From Alisma plantago-aquatica (lineage: Eukaryota > Streptophyta > Magnoliopsida > Alismatales > Alismataceae), in NCBI GenBank assembly GCA_963693085.1, contig OY856410.1:882247335-882311334 (forward strand): a stretch of 64,000 bases of DNA, read 5' to 3'. How positions within the stretch are numbered: position 1 is the first letter of the stretch; each line of letters starts with the position of its first letter. Positions 11,551 to 22,436 of the stretch are shown one piece after another. The notes below the pieces were generated by a model. It was not told where the DNA came from and did no database searches. It saw nothing but the letters and a program-made list of their open reading frames with translations. The translations under genes and the position numbers were made by a program.

Positions 11551-11570
11551 GACCCCCACTTGCACTGCAA
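11551..11570 (-). promoter_or_regulatory. Polypurine tract of the copia element (minus strand)
   Basis: On the minus strand the bases next to the LTR read AGTGCAAGTGGGGGTC, the usual copia plus-strand priming tract, immediately followed by TGTTGGTATG, the LTR start. Confidence 0.8.
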
Positions 11571-13929
11571 GCCAATCACCCTTGAATCATATTCATAGTG
11601 ATCTTCAAACATGTCCCACATGTTACTATGCTCTAGTGCTAACATAGTGAATTATGGCAACACCTTGCCAAAGTCGGTATTAACTGCATGTCTCTTATCT
11701 CTTCTATGTACGTCACACGTATGAGATGGAGTTTCCGTAATATGTGATCTAGGATTCCTTTGCTAACCTTTAGCCACATTACATGATCAAGCACTCCTTA
11801 TTTGTCATCAATGACCGGAATATCTATAAGTTCATCTCATGAACTTCCAGATCCATATAGTATCCACTAATGTTCTCTAATACACGAATACTCGACTTTT
11901 CCTTTTAAACGGCTTTATTGGAATGTTTCCATTTATCAACAAACATTCACTTTTATATATCTCATATATATTTTGTGATTAATTTTCTATCCTTTTCGGA
12001 AGTTCGCATCAGTGTAATTCTTTACAGTGAACCCTTCCTTATTTCCATAGAACTAATACTTCTCAAGTACTTATCAAGTTCTTATCATATTCCAGTAACC
12101 CTTACTAGAACTAGACAGACATCCACTCATCATGTCCCACATATGAGTTATCAGGACGAGCACATCATATTGTCATGTCCTACATACAAGATGATGAATG
12201 CATTTTATTCTTGCTATGTCCATACATGAAAGATAATAGGATGATTACATACATGATAGATCCATATCTATTCTTAGTGTTCCCATTCTTCATAAGAATT
12301 GGACACTTGGCCTTGGGATACTAACTCCATGTAACATGGACAAGTTTTCTCCCACTGAATATGTGCACACTGAACCCTTCATCATAGATTGCCAATGTAT
12401 GCTTTCTCTTTTCATGTCAAGAGGTTTTCGAGAACTATCTCTATAGTTCTCTATTTCTATTACACAGAAAACATCTCTATCTTCCTTAAAGATAATTTCC
12501 ACTTTGGATTTCCATTCTAGAACATTTTCATTTCACATCAACATGTGGAATGTGAATGTGCTCCCACTAAATCACAAATGCCTTCTTTATCTTTGACATA
12601 TCAGTCAAACCCTTTGACTATATTATCAAAGTAAAGATCACAATTCTGAGTTGCTTGTACTCAATCAATCACATTGATTAGTCCATTGTAACTTATAGAC
12701 TTTATTTGCATTAATGGATTCATAAACCTTATAGGTTGTGTCACGTACACATCCTTGTTTTATTCCTCATAGGAATGTAGTTTTAGTATCTGTATGACAA
12801 ATCTCTTAGTCATTAAGTTGCAATCAACAAGCATCATCCTTCTCAAAATGTTATCCATGTGTCTTAATGCTTAAGACTCATTCACACTTATGGATTTCAT
12901 CCCAATGGGTGCTACCATCAAGGTCATACCTTATGGTTCACATGGAAGTCATTTAGGATGTAATGGTCATAAACCATAACTCAAAATTTGGTTCCTCATA
13001 TTCATCTAGATAGTTGATTCATCACATGACCAACTCATCACATAGATAATCGAGGTTTATCTGTCAAGGATATAAGAACTCACAACTCCTTGTGATTCTT
13101 AATGTCCTTTATTAGAGTGGGGTATTCTTTATTTAAGAAGAATTTAGTTATTCGATAATCATCCTCTAACTTCTTAGAGTATGACTCCTTTTGATTTAGA
13201 CATCACCATGCCTTAATCACAATCTCACTATGATAAATTATCATAATCACTCATAAGGATCTCAAACATTTGGTTTAAGTATTTTATTCATTGATATCAT
13301 CAAGAATTAACACTTTACCAAATTCGTACTTCATCTATGATATTCTTGAACACTTCAAGATATTCATATTGGTATTTCTCTAAACATTGTTTGAAGTACT
13401 AGCATTAACTCTAATAGGTATGTAAATACATCACATGTATTATACCTAATAGGATAATCATTCTCCCACTACCTTAGTGAAGATTGATTATTCATGTCCA
13501 AGAGATTAATGTCTCTTACTGGTTCTCTAACCGAAAAGAGTCTAGACTTATCCATCATATAGAAACTAGAAATGAATTTCTCATGATTTATGCTAATTTG
13601 ATTGTTTGAGTTATCAATAACTTTTAGGTATCATTTTATCTTATGCATACCAAGTACCACAAGATAAACAAGACATTGCCACAAAGATTGAAACATCAAC
13701 TTTATTAATTGCCATCATTGTCATACAATATGCAAAAATTAAGGTGTTTCTATCCATTGGCAAATATGAAATAGCACTTCATAACTCTATTACATGCCTT
13801 CAAGGCTGAAAATAAAATAAAGTACTCATATCTATGGTGGCAACACTTGCCCCATGTATTGGGTGCTTTACACTTTATATCTTGGTATCATATACCTAAA
13901 AAGTGTTATAAGTTTATTTCATGACACCT
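11571..13929 (-). pseudogene. Decayed copia POL region (RT and RNase H-side remnants)
   Basis: On the minus strand 12590-12940 preserves the reverse transcriptase order: an MLKSI-like word, then KDVYVTQP, and then DLYFDDIVKGFD, matching the copia pattern around EDVYM.QPEGF and LRFDE.VK.F. 12195-12500 preserves the connection region: YSVGENLSMLHGVSIPR, then GSIMYVI, which corresponds to the family's GSLMYAM. The frame is broken repeatedly by stops and indels. Protease and integrase should lie at 13000-13900, but I cannot resolve them by eye. No functional polyprotein is possible. Confidence 0.7.
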
Positions 13930-14789
13930 TCAGGTGGAGACGTATGTCGCCTCCTTCTTCTTTAGTTCTTCCATATAGAGTGGACAATTCCTTTTCCAAT
14001 GGCCTGGCTTTTGACAATGGTGGAAATTGCCTCTCTTGGTCATGCCTCCCTTGGCCTTGAGAGTTGAAGACGACTTGGGCTGCTGGCTAGCATCAGAACC
14101 TTTCTTAGCCTTACCCTTGCCCTTGCGCTTGGACTTGCCTTTCTTATTGCCGATCATCATCACAGATTTAGGCATGCCCTTCTTCATCTGTGCCTCGACT
14201 GTCCTCAACATGCCCAACAACTCTGTCAATGGCTTGTCAAAGTTGTTCATGTTGTAGTTCATCACAAACTGACTGTAGGATTCTGGCAATGATTGCAGTA
14301 TTACATCAGTAGCCAACTCTTGGCTCAGGAGAAATCCCAGTCTTGTCAAGTTCTCCACATACCCAATCATTTTGAGCATGTGAGGACCAACTGGATCTCC
14401 TTCTATCATGACACACTTGAACAACGCCCTAGAGACATCATATCTCTCTTGTCGTGCTTGATCTTCATACCTGTTCTTGAGATGCTGAATCATCTCAATG
14501 ACACCCATGTTCTCATGTTGTCTCTCTGCAACTCGTGGTTCATGGAGCACAACATCAAGCACTTTGCATCAATGGCATCTTCAAAATGCTTCTTATAAGC
14601 AATGTCCCTTTCTGCCTTTGGTGTGGTAGGAGCAGGTTCCTTTGGAGCTGGAGTATCCAGGACATAGAGCTTTCGCTCTTAAGTGAGAACAATTCTCAAT
14701 GTCCTAAACTAGTCGTGGAAGTCAGTCCCATTCAGCTTGTCATTTTCAAGGACCGATCGCAATGAAAAGTGATTATTGTTTGTTGTCAT
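13930..14789 (-). pseudogene. gag: Copia GAG (UBN2/retrotran_gag_2 type) with zinc knuckle
   Basis: The probable start is the minus-strand ATG at 14789 (protein start MTTNNNHFSL, typical of this copia GAG). The N-terminal part contains two in-frame stops and one frame change before the long open stretch at 13930-14562. The latter carries NLTRLGFLLSQELATDVILQ, LPESYSQFVMNYNMN, a Lys-rich linker and the zinc-knuckle region HHCQKPGHWKRNCPLY. The family's first knuckle cysteine is replaced (F at that position), so zinc binding would be impaired. It lies about 1.4 kb downstream of the primer site. Confidence 0.85.
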
Positions 14790-16187
14790 TTGTACTACAA
14801 AAGGAAATATATACAATTTAGTCCAAAACTCAATTTTGACTTATTTGATTGATTTTAAAGGTTGACGATATAATTAGGAATTTAATTAATTATCGCTCCC
14901 ACTATTTTTGTTCAAATTGATAGCCCTCGCCATCAATTCATAAGATTGCAGTGTACAACCTTCTAGTGAGCAAGATTCATATTTCATCAAGTCATGAGTC
15001 AGCTTTGGATGATCGCCCACAACTTGACTATTTGGGTAGGCCATCATGCCAATTGCATCATATGCAACTCTTGGATAGATGACATGCACAACTCCTTTCC
15101 ATTCATCCCGTGCCTCTAGGCTTAGACGCTCTAAGAATCACCAGTTAAGTATAACCCAAAAGCTGACACGGTAAACATGCATCCTTCTTTGGCAGATCCT
15201 ACATGTCTACCCTTCACACTTCTGCAAGATGGACGGCGCACCACGCTTTGGCGTAACCTACGCTTGGTCGATCGAGTTTTTCATGTGTGCCACTAATGGA
15301 AGGTGTATAAGACTTAATATTTAGATGAGGGATTTGGTTTTATGGGTACATATACATATCCAATCACCACAATACATAGTATGTATCATATACATGCTAT
15401 ATCCCACAGAAAACATTCGAAATGATAAAAGCGATGATTGTGGCCATCCTAATGTGATTCCTCGAGCCAAGAGGAATCACGGTCATCTAGGTCTACATCA
15501 CATGCAACATGTACAAGATGAATTATGTGCTTTGTTGTTCTAGGTTTGATCAACTCATCTCCATGATTGATCGGCTCACCATCAGGCCAGTCGGTTGGGT
15601 GCCACTAGCCGATCGACTGGCGCCTCCAGCCGATCGATTCACTGGTCGTCGTGCATCTCTTTAGGGCCACCACCCGCTCATCTCGTTCCTCAAGTCGGTC
15701 GTCTGGAATGCCAACCGATCGGTTCATGCCTTGAACCGATCGTCAAAGTTGTCATCAGGTTGTCCGTCGTTCTTTGACATAACAAGAAATAAAAGTTCTA
15801 TCCTATTTACATATGAATTGGGAAACCCCGAGTTACATTCATGGGGAGAAAAGGTAGGAAAGAAATCTTGAGTTATCTCGAGTAACATCAAGAATAAGGA
15901 GGTAGGGAATCAGTGCGTAGACTGAGATGCAAGCAACCAAATTCAACCAAGTACACATACATAGGGTTTATTGGCCATATCCACACTATACATCCACAAC
16001 AAAACTCATTTAAGGGCGACGCGTATTGAGTGCATTCATATTACATATCATATATGTATATTGGGATTTGTGGATTTAGGATTAGACATGCATAAAGCCA
16101 ATTTTATTCGCATCATATGCAATAAATAAAGGCGACAAACCAAAATCAATCACATCGATAATCTTAAAGTATAGAGCAGTTGACGTG
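14790..16187 (-). other. Untranslated leader of the copia element with a second GATCGG array
   Basis: The stretch lies between GAG and the primer-binding site. 15555-15770 contains about ten CCGATCG-type words, like those in the LTRs. I see no coding domain; the open frame 15595-15777 is produced by the repeat. The remainder is AT-rich and featureless by eye. Confidence 0.55.
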
Positions 16188-16199
16188 ACTCTGATACCA
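16188..16199 (-). promoter_or_regulatory. Primer-binding site complementary to initiator tRNA-Met (copia)
   Basis: On the minus strand TGGTATCAGAGT follows the LTR end (CAACA) after one base. It matches the 3' end of plant initiator tRNA-Met with one mismatch at the last base. Confidence 0.85.
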
Positions 16200-16200
16200 C

Positions 16201-18445
16201 TGTTGGGTTTTAGGGGAGGGAGAGAAGGCAGCGGAAACAAAAATTTCTTCTCCTCAAACCCAGAATAAAGGAAACGCGTCAACGTCTATATAATAGGAAG
16301 GATGGTTTGTAGAGTCATACCTTGTCCCGAGGCTTGCTCGGTGACATTACCTCGCGGCTTGCGTGGTCTTCACCTCTAGTCTTGGATGATGTCTGTGTAG
16401 CTCCTGGTCTCACTGAGACTGTCGGGATTGACAACTGTCCTCCGAGCGGTAAAAATCTCCCGCCTCTGCAGTAGTCCACACGGGCCACCTGGAACTCCAA
16501 TCGCCTTGTCGCACAAGGCACCAGAAGGAGTTGTACCCTCCTATCGGCGTATTAGTCACTGACACACTCTCCTGCAACCAGTTCCCTTTCTGTAGTTGTC
16601 TTTCCCTTATTGTGCCTCTCTTATCGGGTAGCAATTGCTCGGGCTCTCCTGGTTACCACAACCAGAGAGAACAACAACTTTGCAGAGCAACTAGTATTCT
16701 GAGTTGTTGTTCTTTGAGAAGCCCCCAATACCCCTATATATATAGGAGGGTAATGGGACATGGTTCTCTACCCCGGGCAATGCGGGATTAAAGCAGGAGT
16801 AGAAGGGTTCGAGATTTTCCACAAAACAACCAACTGCGCCAGCTGAACCGATCATTTCAAGCATGAACCGATCGGTTGGGGACCTAAACCGATCAGTTCA
16901 CAGCTGAACCGGTCCGTTGGGACAGCTGAGCTGATCGGTTCAAGCATGAGCTGATCGGTTCGTGGTCCTGGTCCAACTCGAATTGACTTTCATGTTTGTT
17001 TCCAACTAATCAAATATTAGTCCTTATCCAAATCAAATGTGTACACATGAAATAAATATGTATTTGCAAAACGAGTCTTTTGACTTTCCAAACAATCTCA
17101 GTTGGTCACATGAATCGACCAGTTCAATAATTGAGCTGATCGTATTATTGACACATGAGCCGCTCGACTCACAACTTGAGCCGATCAGTTCATCAACCTG
17201 AGCCGATCAGTTCATCAACCGGAGCCGATCGGTTCAACCCTTTGAGCCAATCGGTTGGGGTAGTAGACTGTGCAAACCAATCAATTGCAGTTCCAATCAA
17301 TCTGATACTCTTAATCATCTGGCCCAACACCTTGAACGCTATGATTTTGAGCTATCAATTGATTAAGTGTTTAACTGAACTACTAAACTCCTTTAGCAAT
17401 CAATCTAAACATTGTTTTTGGATAAACTCCTCTTCCAGATTAAATCCTATGTGTGTGACCCTACAGGCCCATTTCACGTTGGCAGTGAAAGTCCATAACA
17501 CTTATGACTTCACAAGCAAAGAGCGGTGCCTAGTCGCACATCAGTGCTACCCAAGTGAAAGTGAAAGTTGGAGAACAACTTTCAATCCTACAATCTGTGA
17601 ATGGTGTTACAGTGAATGTATAATTCCTTTGTCTCTGATATCTCGAATGAACTCAAGGCATGGAACAGTCATCCTGTAATGTTCATTCACTTTCTTGATC
17701 TCAGAGTAGACTGGAGGATATATGTATGACATCAATATCACATACTGATTCACACATGCGTGTGCACGCCTTTCTCAATCCTACTCATCAAGTGGCCATG
17801 GATATCAAACTCCCTCAGGAGGGACAAATCTCATATCTATCACTCACCCCTCAAAACTCCCATGTGTCAAAGCCACCCAATCATCACCTTTATAACAACT
17901 CATGTTTCAGGACTGTATTTGATGATGTCAAAGTGTACCCAACGACATGTGTTGAGTGTAGTGATTTCAGGTCAAAGAATCACACTCACCACCATCACTG
18001 TGAGAACTGACTGTGACTACCATGTCATGGTTCCATGTGTCAAACTCACGGTGGGTCTGTCCGGTAAACTTGTTCTCTAACAAGTACCTATGTGTTTAGT
18101 TTGATATCTCCATATCATGACTAACGAGATTCTGTCATTCACCAACACCATAATCTAGTCTTGTGTGTCATTGTTATCTATCTACCTTCCACAATGACAT
18201 TCAACTAGGGACATAATAAGAATGTACAAACTCTTAGCATCCATATGATCTCATCGTTCAGGTCCTTAACCTGAAAGCATATGTCATTGAGTATTGTCAT
18301 TCTCTAGACATTCAATCTGTTCTATCATTATCTCATATGACTGATCAAGAAAGAATTAGAAGCTTGCCTTTGATGCTTATCAAATCAATCTTAATGTATC
18401 CCACCAATTATCCCATGATTGTATCTCAGGGCATACATACCAACA
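16201..18445 (-). repeat. Right (5') LTR of the copia element, complete, 2245 bp
   Basis: It starts TGTTGGGTTTTAGGGG and ends GCATACATACCAACA. It contains a CCGATCGG array at 16840-17270. The block at 16201-16665 has no counterpart in the truncated left LTR. A TATA-like CTATATATATAG lies near 16733-16745. Confidence 0.9.
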
Positions 18446-18734
18446 AATTATTCCTAATTTTCCTAATTAGGGTTCTATAATTATAAAAGTGCATTAATGG
18501 GTTTAAAAACCCTAATTTTGATAATTGTGAGGTTTAATGGTTTTACTTGTGGAAATCAATCAAGAAGGAATGAAAATGATGTTCTGTAACTAGTTTGTGA
18601 ATAAAGACCATTAATTTGGATAATTTGAGTAATTAGGGGTTTTCTAAGTGAAAAAGTATTTTTAGGGTTTGTGGGCCTAAAAAGGATAAATTTGGAAAAT
18701 GAAAGTTTGGAAACCAAGAAACCCTAAGGAAACC
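18446..18734 (+). mobile_element. Del/Tekay-type LTR fragment, + strand, left part
   Basis: Blocks such as 'attaatgggtttaaaaaccc', 'taattttgataattgtgag' and 'aattaggggttttctaagtg' match the minus-strand sequence of the LTR at 45337-48512 (region 46590-46770). The copia element truncates it on the left, and the Athila-type element interrupts it on the right; it resumes at 30069. Confidence 0.7.
18569..18734 (+). repeat. Long flanking direct repeat, left copy
   Basis: From 'aatgaaaatgatgttctgta' to 'aaggaaacc', directly before the first base of the Athila-type LTR. The matching copy is 30072-30239, directly after the other LTR. They differ by a few substitutions and one small indel. Confidence 0.9.
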
Positions 18735-21700
18735 TGATGAATCCTCCAGATTCATCATTACAGTCGCCAATTCTAGGATTTTTGTGCCTCATATCGACTA
18801 GATTACCCTCGATTTAGCCTACTTTAAGTATCCTTTCAGTCTTGTGTAAATAGTGCATTACTAGCTCAAATTACCCTAGTTTCCAGCTTATTTGATCTCA
18901 TTTTCCCTACTCACATTCTCTCTCCTCTGCAGATCATCCTCAACTATCACCAATGGTCATGACCCCTACAACACTGACTCCAGTGGTCTCAAGACCGTTT
19001 GAGCCCATGCGGTCTCAAGACCGTTTGCTGTGATTGTAAAGACCGAATGGACAGTCAAATACAAGACCGTTTGGAGAGGTAGCGGTCTTAGACCGTTTGA
19101 ACATCTGAGAAGTGATGACTGAATTAGCAATGAAGATTGTATGGTCGCATGCATTCCAAACCGTTTGGATTAGCACATGCATGAAGACCGTTTTGCTGCT
19201 GTGAAGACTGTTTAGCTAGTAGAGAATCAAGATCGCAGCAGCAACTAGCACCTCTGCTGGTGCTGTGACCTGCTCGCTGACACCACCGCTGCCCACGACG
19301 GCCTTCTTTCCACAAACGCCGACGTCACCATCAGCAGCAACGATGGTGCCCACGACGGCTTGCTTACCACAAGCGCCAGCATCATCTACCTCACTGTCAG
19401 CAGCATCGACGATGCTCGATCTCAAACCAGGAGCGTCGCCGTCGTCCGAATTCACCACCCACATGTAGCAACCTTGCTCCACCACCATCGCACATGCATG
19501 GAGATGCTTCCACTTGTAAACCGTGACGAGCTGCTGCTATGCGAGCACCTACAATGCCACCCGATCACCATCGTCTCCCTGCTCATACTCTTTGCACACG
19601 AATGGATCAGCGCCGCCTTTATCCGCCTTCACTAGCAGCACCACCATCGTCCTCTTACACCCTACACGACTAGCAGCACCCGCAGACTGCTCGCCGACAC
19701 CACCGCTGTCCACAACGACCTGCCCGCCACAACCGCCGGCACCATCCTCCTAAGACAACAGCAACTCCGATGGCTTTGAGAACGCATAGCCAGCAGCTTT
19801 TATGCCCATGTGAAGAATTGAGTGAAGACTGTTTGCTGATTGCCATGCAAACTGCATGGAGCAACCACATCAGCAAGACCGCATGAGAAACCAAGCAAAC
19901 CGCATGAGCTTTTGAGACCGTTTGCTGCTTTGATGTGAAACTGCATGAGCTTTTGAGACCGTTTGCTACTTTGATTTGAAACCACATGAATAGATGAGAA
20001 CTCATGGCCCCATGTGACTTGGAGCGCTGCGTTTAAAACCTTTTTTCCAGCATCTATTATTGCTCACGTGAATGCATGCACACTATTGAGAAGGCATGTT
20101 CGAATGAATTATCAAAATGAGCAACCAAGACCGCAGGAGCTAAGGACCGTGAGAGGAGGCTTGCGGTTTCATTCTAACGTATGCATGGAGAACGCATGGC
20201 CAATCAATAAGAATTCCACGTGAACCTAGCAAACTGCATGAGCAAAGATAGTAGCAGTGACCATCCTGCACCGAGACCGTTTGCTTGCTTGAGCCGAAAC
20301 CGCATGAGCATGTAGGCTGCAGATCGTTCTTAAGACCGCATGATGGCCTTACCGCTGAGACCGTTTAGCAATCTATCTTGAGACCGTGAAGAGCGCATGC
20401 TCATGAGGAATACTGTTGGGAAGCGAAACTGCATGAATAGTTGAGAAGTAAAACACATGAGTCCACGTGACTTAGCAAGATGAATGGAGCATTGCATTGC
20501 GCCCACGTGAAATTGCCAAGACCGGTTGCTGATTTGCCATGAAACCGCATGGCCAATTGCATGCGAAGACCACATGGGGCTGTTGCCAAGCAAGACCGCA
20601 TGCACACTTGCGGAGCAAACCGCATGAAGCAACCAAACCGCATGGGACAAAAGGACACACACAAGGTGTGACTCCTTAGCCCAAGATATTTTGGCAAGCC
20701 TATAAATAGAAGGGTAGAGGCATGGTCTTGGACATCTATCAGACAACGGCCTAAGGCTGCCGGACTGAGACCAGTGTCGGGATGCCGCCAGACTGCCCGA
20801 GCACAATTTCTGACCAAACTTCACCCACAGCCTCAGGATCTCGGTCTGAGCACAGATCTGGAAAGCTGCCAGACTGGGGACAAATCTAGAAGGCTGTTCC
20901 ATCACCATCTCACCTCTACCATCGTTCTACCATTGTTCTACCTCATTCTACCCGTGCAATCCTAGAGGTAGGCACGATGATTGAGAAGGAGAGACAGGTG
21001 TCATTGACCACAACGGAGCAGTCCCGGAGATTGCGACGATCTACACCGTGCTATCACAGATCTACTCTTCTGCTCTGACGATGCTTTCTTTCTCTCTGTT
21101 CTCTTTCTTTGTTGCTCCCTCTATGAGGAGCGAGTAGTTCCATTCACTGGGGTGCGGGGACTAGGCCCGATGCCCGTGTTTTGTAACTTCTACTAAAAAG
21201 ATGTTATCATTCTGATTCAATACTAAATCATTTCATACATGCTTGAATGTTGGCCGCATTCTTGTATGCATCTATTGTCTTTCATTGTGGTTTGTCTACG
21301 ACTGCTCTTGAAGACTCGAATACCGATTTAGTTTTGGTTTCTGGTGTGTGTATCCACCGCGCATCCGTTTCAGTATCTAGGAATGCTTTCTAAGGAGTGG
21401 AGTAAACTCACCTCCATCGTTGTACTTTTGTACTATGAAATGGAATCAGTTGACGTACAAAAGTGCAACATTGACAGGTCGAGGAACACACTCTGAGGAG
21501 AGAGTGGTGCAAAGTACTTGACCATTCGTTCAGGAATGGTTGACGTTGCAACACTCTCACGTTTCTCATAGCTATATCCTCGAAAGAGGGATAGTCTATA
21601 AGGATACTAATTGATTTGGTAATTATCGTTCACTTGTTAGTTTTCCGATGCACGTTTCATGAGGTTGAGTAAGATTTTCTCTTCAGAGACTACATATCTT

Positions 21701-22231
21701 CATTGACACATAGATATGTACCGGATGAGAGTTACTCAACTCGTGAAGGATGTGTGCATTACTCTTGTCCTATAAGACATCAATATTGTACAACATCCAT
21801 GTATCTTGCTTACAAGTCTTGCTATGTTTGGTACAAGTACAATTCATGTGTAGTGGTGGTGAATACCCGCATCACCCCAATGATCCATCATCATTTGCTA
21901 AACTTAGATTTTAATCATTAAACTAGTTTTTATTCTTGCCTTTACTTTTGCATGTTTAGGTTAAATAACTCAAATCAAACTTCTGGTCTTAGACGATTGA
22001 CTTAGATTGATACGAAATGAGAAAAAGGCATTCAGATTCTTAACGTTGTCCTTTGGGTTCGATCCTAAATCTGTACTATGATAAGGCTTCCACACTCTTG
22101 TGGGGTTGGAGCATTTATCTAGCACAAGTTGTAGGTAAACCTAGAGAGAACGTCATCTCCCTAGGGTTTTTGGTGCATATTAGGACTTCCATTGGAAGAG
22201 TAATCTTTTGGTGTAAGTTCTAGCTCCATCA
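18735..22231 (+). repeat. 5' LTR of the Athila-type element
   Basis: The LTR tip is palindromic: TGATGAATC, five bases, GATTCATCA. 18980-19215 and 19800-20650 are packed with GACCGTTTG and CCGCATGA words. 19215-19760 is a GC-rich, gene-like block with partial tandem structure and no recognised domain. 20660-22231 holds the likely promoter and transcribed part. It differs from the 3' LTR by point changes and small repeat-number changes. Confidence 0.9.
20699..20710 (+). promoter_or_regulatory. Probable TATA box of the Athila-type LTR
   Basis: CCTATAAATAGAAGGG is followed by a purine-rich start region, placed 3' of the motif arrays. The 3' LTR has CCTATAAACAG at the matching place (about 28538), a change that would weaken it. 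Confidence 0.55.
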
Positions 22232-22236
22232 AAAAA

Positions 22237-22254
22237 TGGCGCTGTTGCCGGGGA
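22237..22254 (+). promoter_or_regulatory. Primer-binding site complementary to tRNA-Asp
   Basis: TGGCGCTGTTGCCGGGGA lies five bases after the LTR end. It matches the complement of the 3' end of plant tRNA-Asp except for one base (T for C). This primer is typical of the Athila lineage. Confidence 0.85.
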
Positions 22255-22436
22255 CAACGGTATAAGAATCGTCTTTTTCGAATTCTGTGTCGACTTAGGT
22301 TTCTCTAGGGTTTTCCATTTTCTTTTCAAAAACCTAAAAAGTGAAGGGCCTAATCTTGCATATCTTCTTGGATTTGAAATGGTTGGTCAAGCCTGATAAA
22401 CTCTTTCTTTGATTTCAGGTACCAACTCTCTTCAAG
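22255..22436 (+). other. Short leader of the Athila-type element
   Basis: It contains 'tttctctagggttttcc' and ends with TTTGATTTCAGGTACC, which looks like a splice acceptor about 18 bases before the ATG. No capsid-coding sequence fits in this 182-base leader. Confidence 0.5.

Larger units (their letters stand above)
9811..18445 (-). mobile_element. Ty1/copia LTR retrotransposon (Angela/Tork-like), decayed
   Basis: Two direct repeats (9811-11550 and 16201-18445) share blocks such as 'gagcaact..tattttgagttg', CCGATCGG arrays and 'catacataccaaca'. The right LTR starts TGTTGGG and ends CCAACA. A primer-binding site complement lies just left of it and a polypurine tract complement just right of the left LTR, so the element runs on the minus strand. 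GAG is recognisable at 13930-14789 and reverse transcriptase at 12590-12940. The left LTR lacks about 470 bp because CACTA copy A is inserted in it; the missing part should lie left of the window. AATTA (18446-18450) would be the right target duplication. The lineage is inferred from the GAG zinc-knuckle context and LTR length. Confidence 0.85.

Noticed and set aside
19216..19760. Open frames in the GC-rich part of the Athila-type LTR (and the 165-codon frame at 27040-27537)
   Set aside because: The frames differ between the two LTRs in length and breaks, and have no recognised domain; they probably result from base composition.
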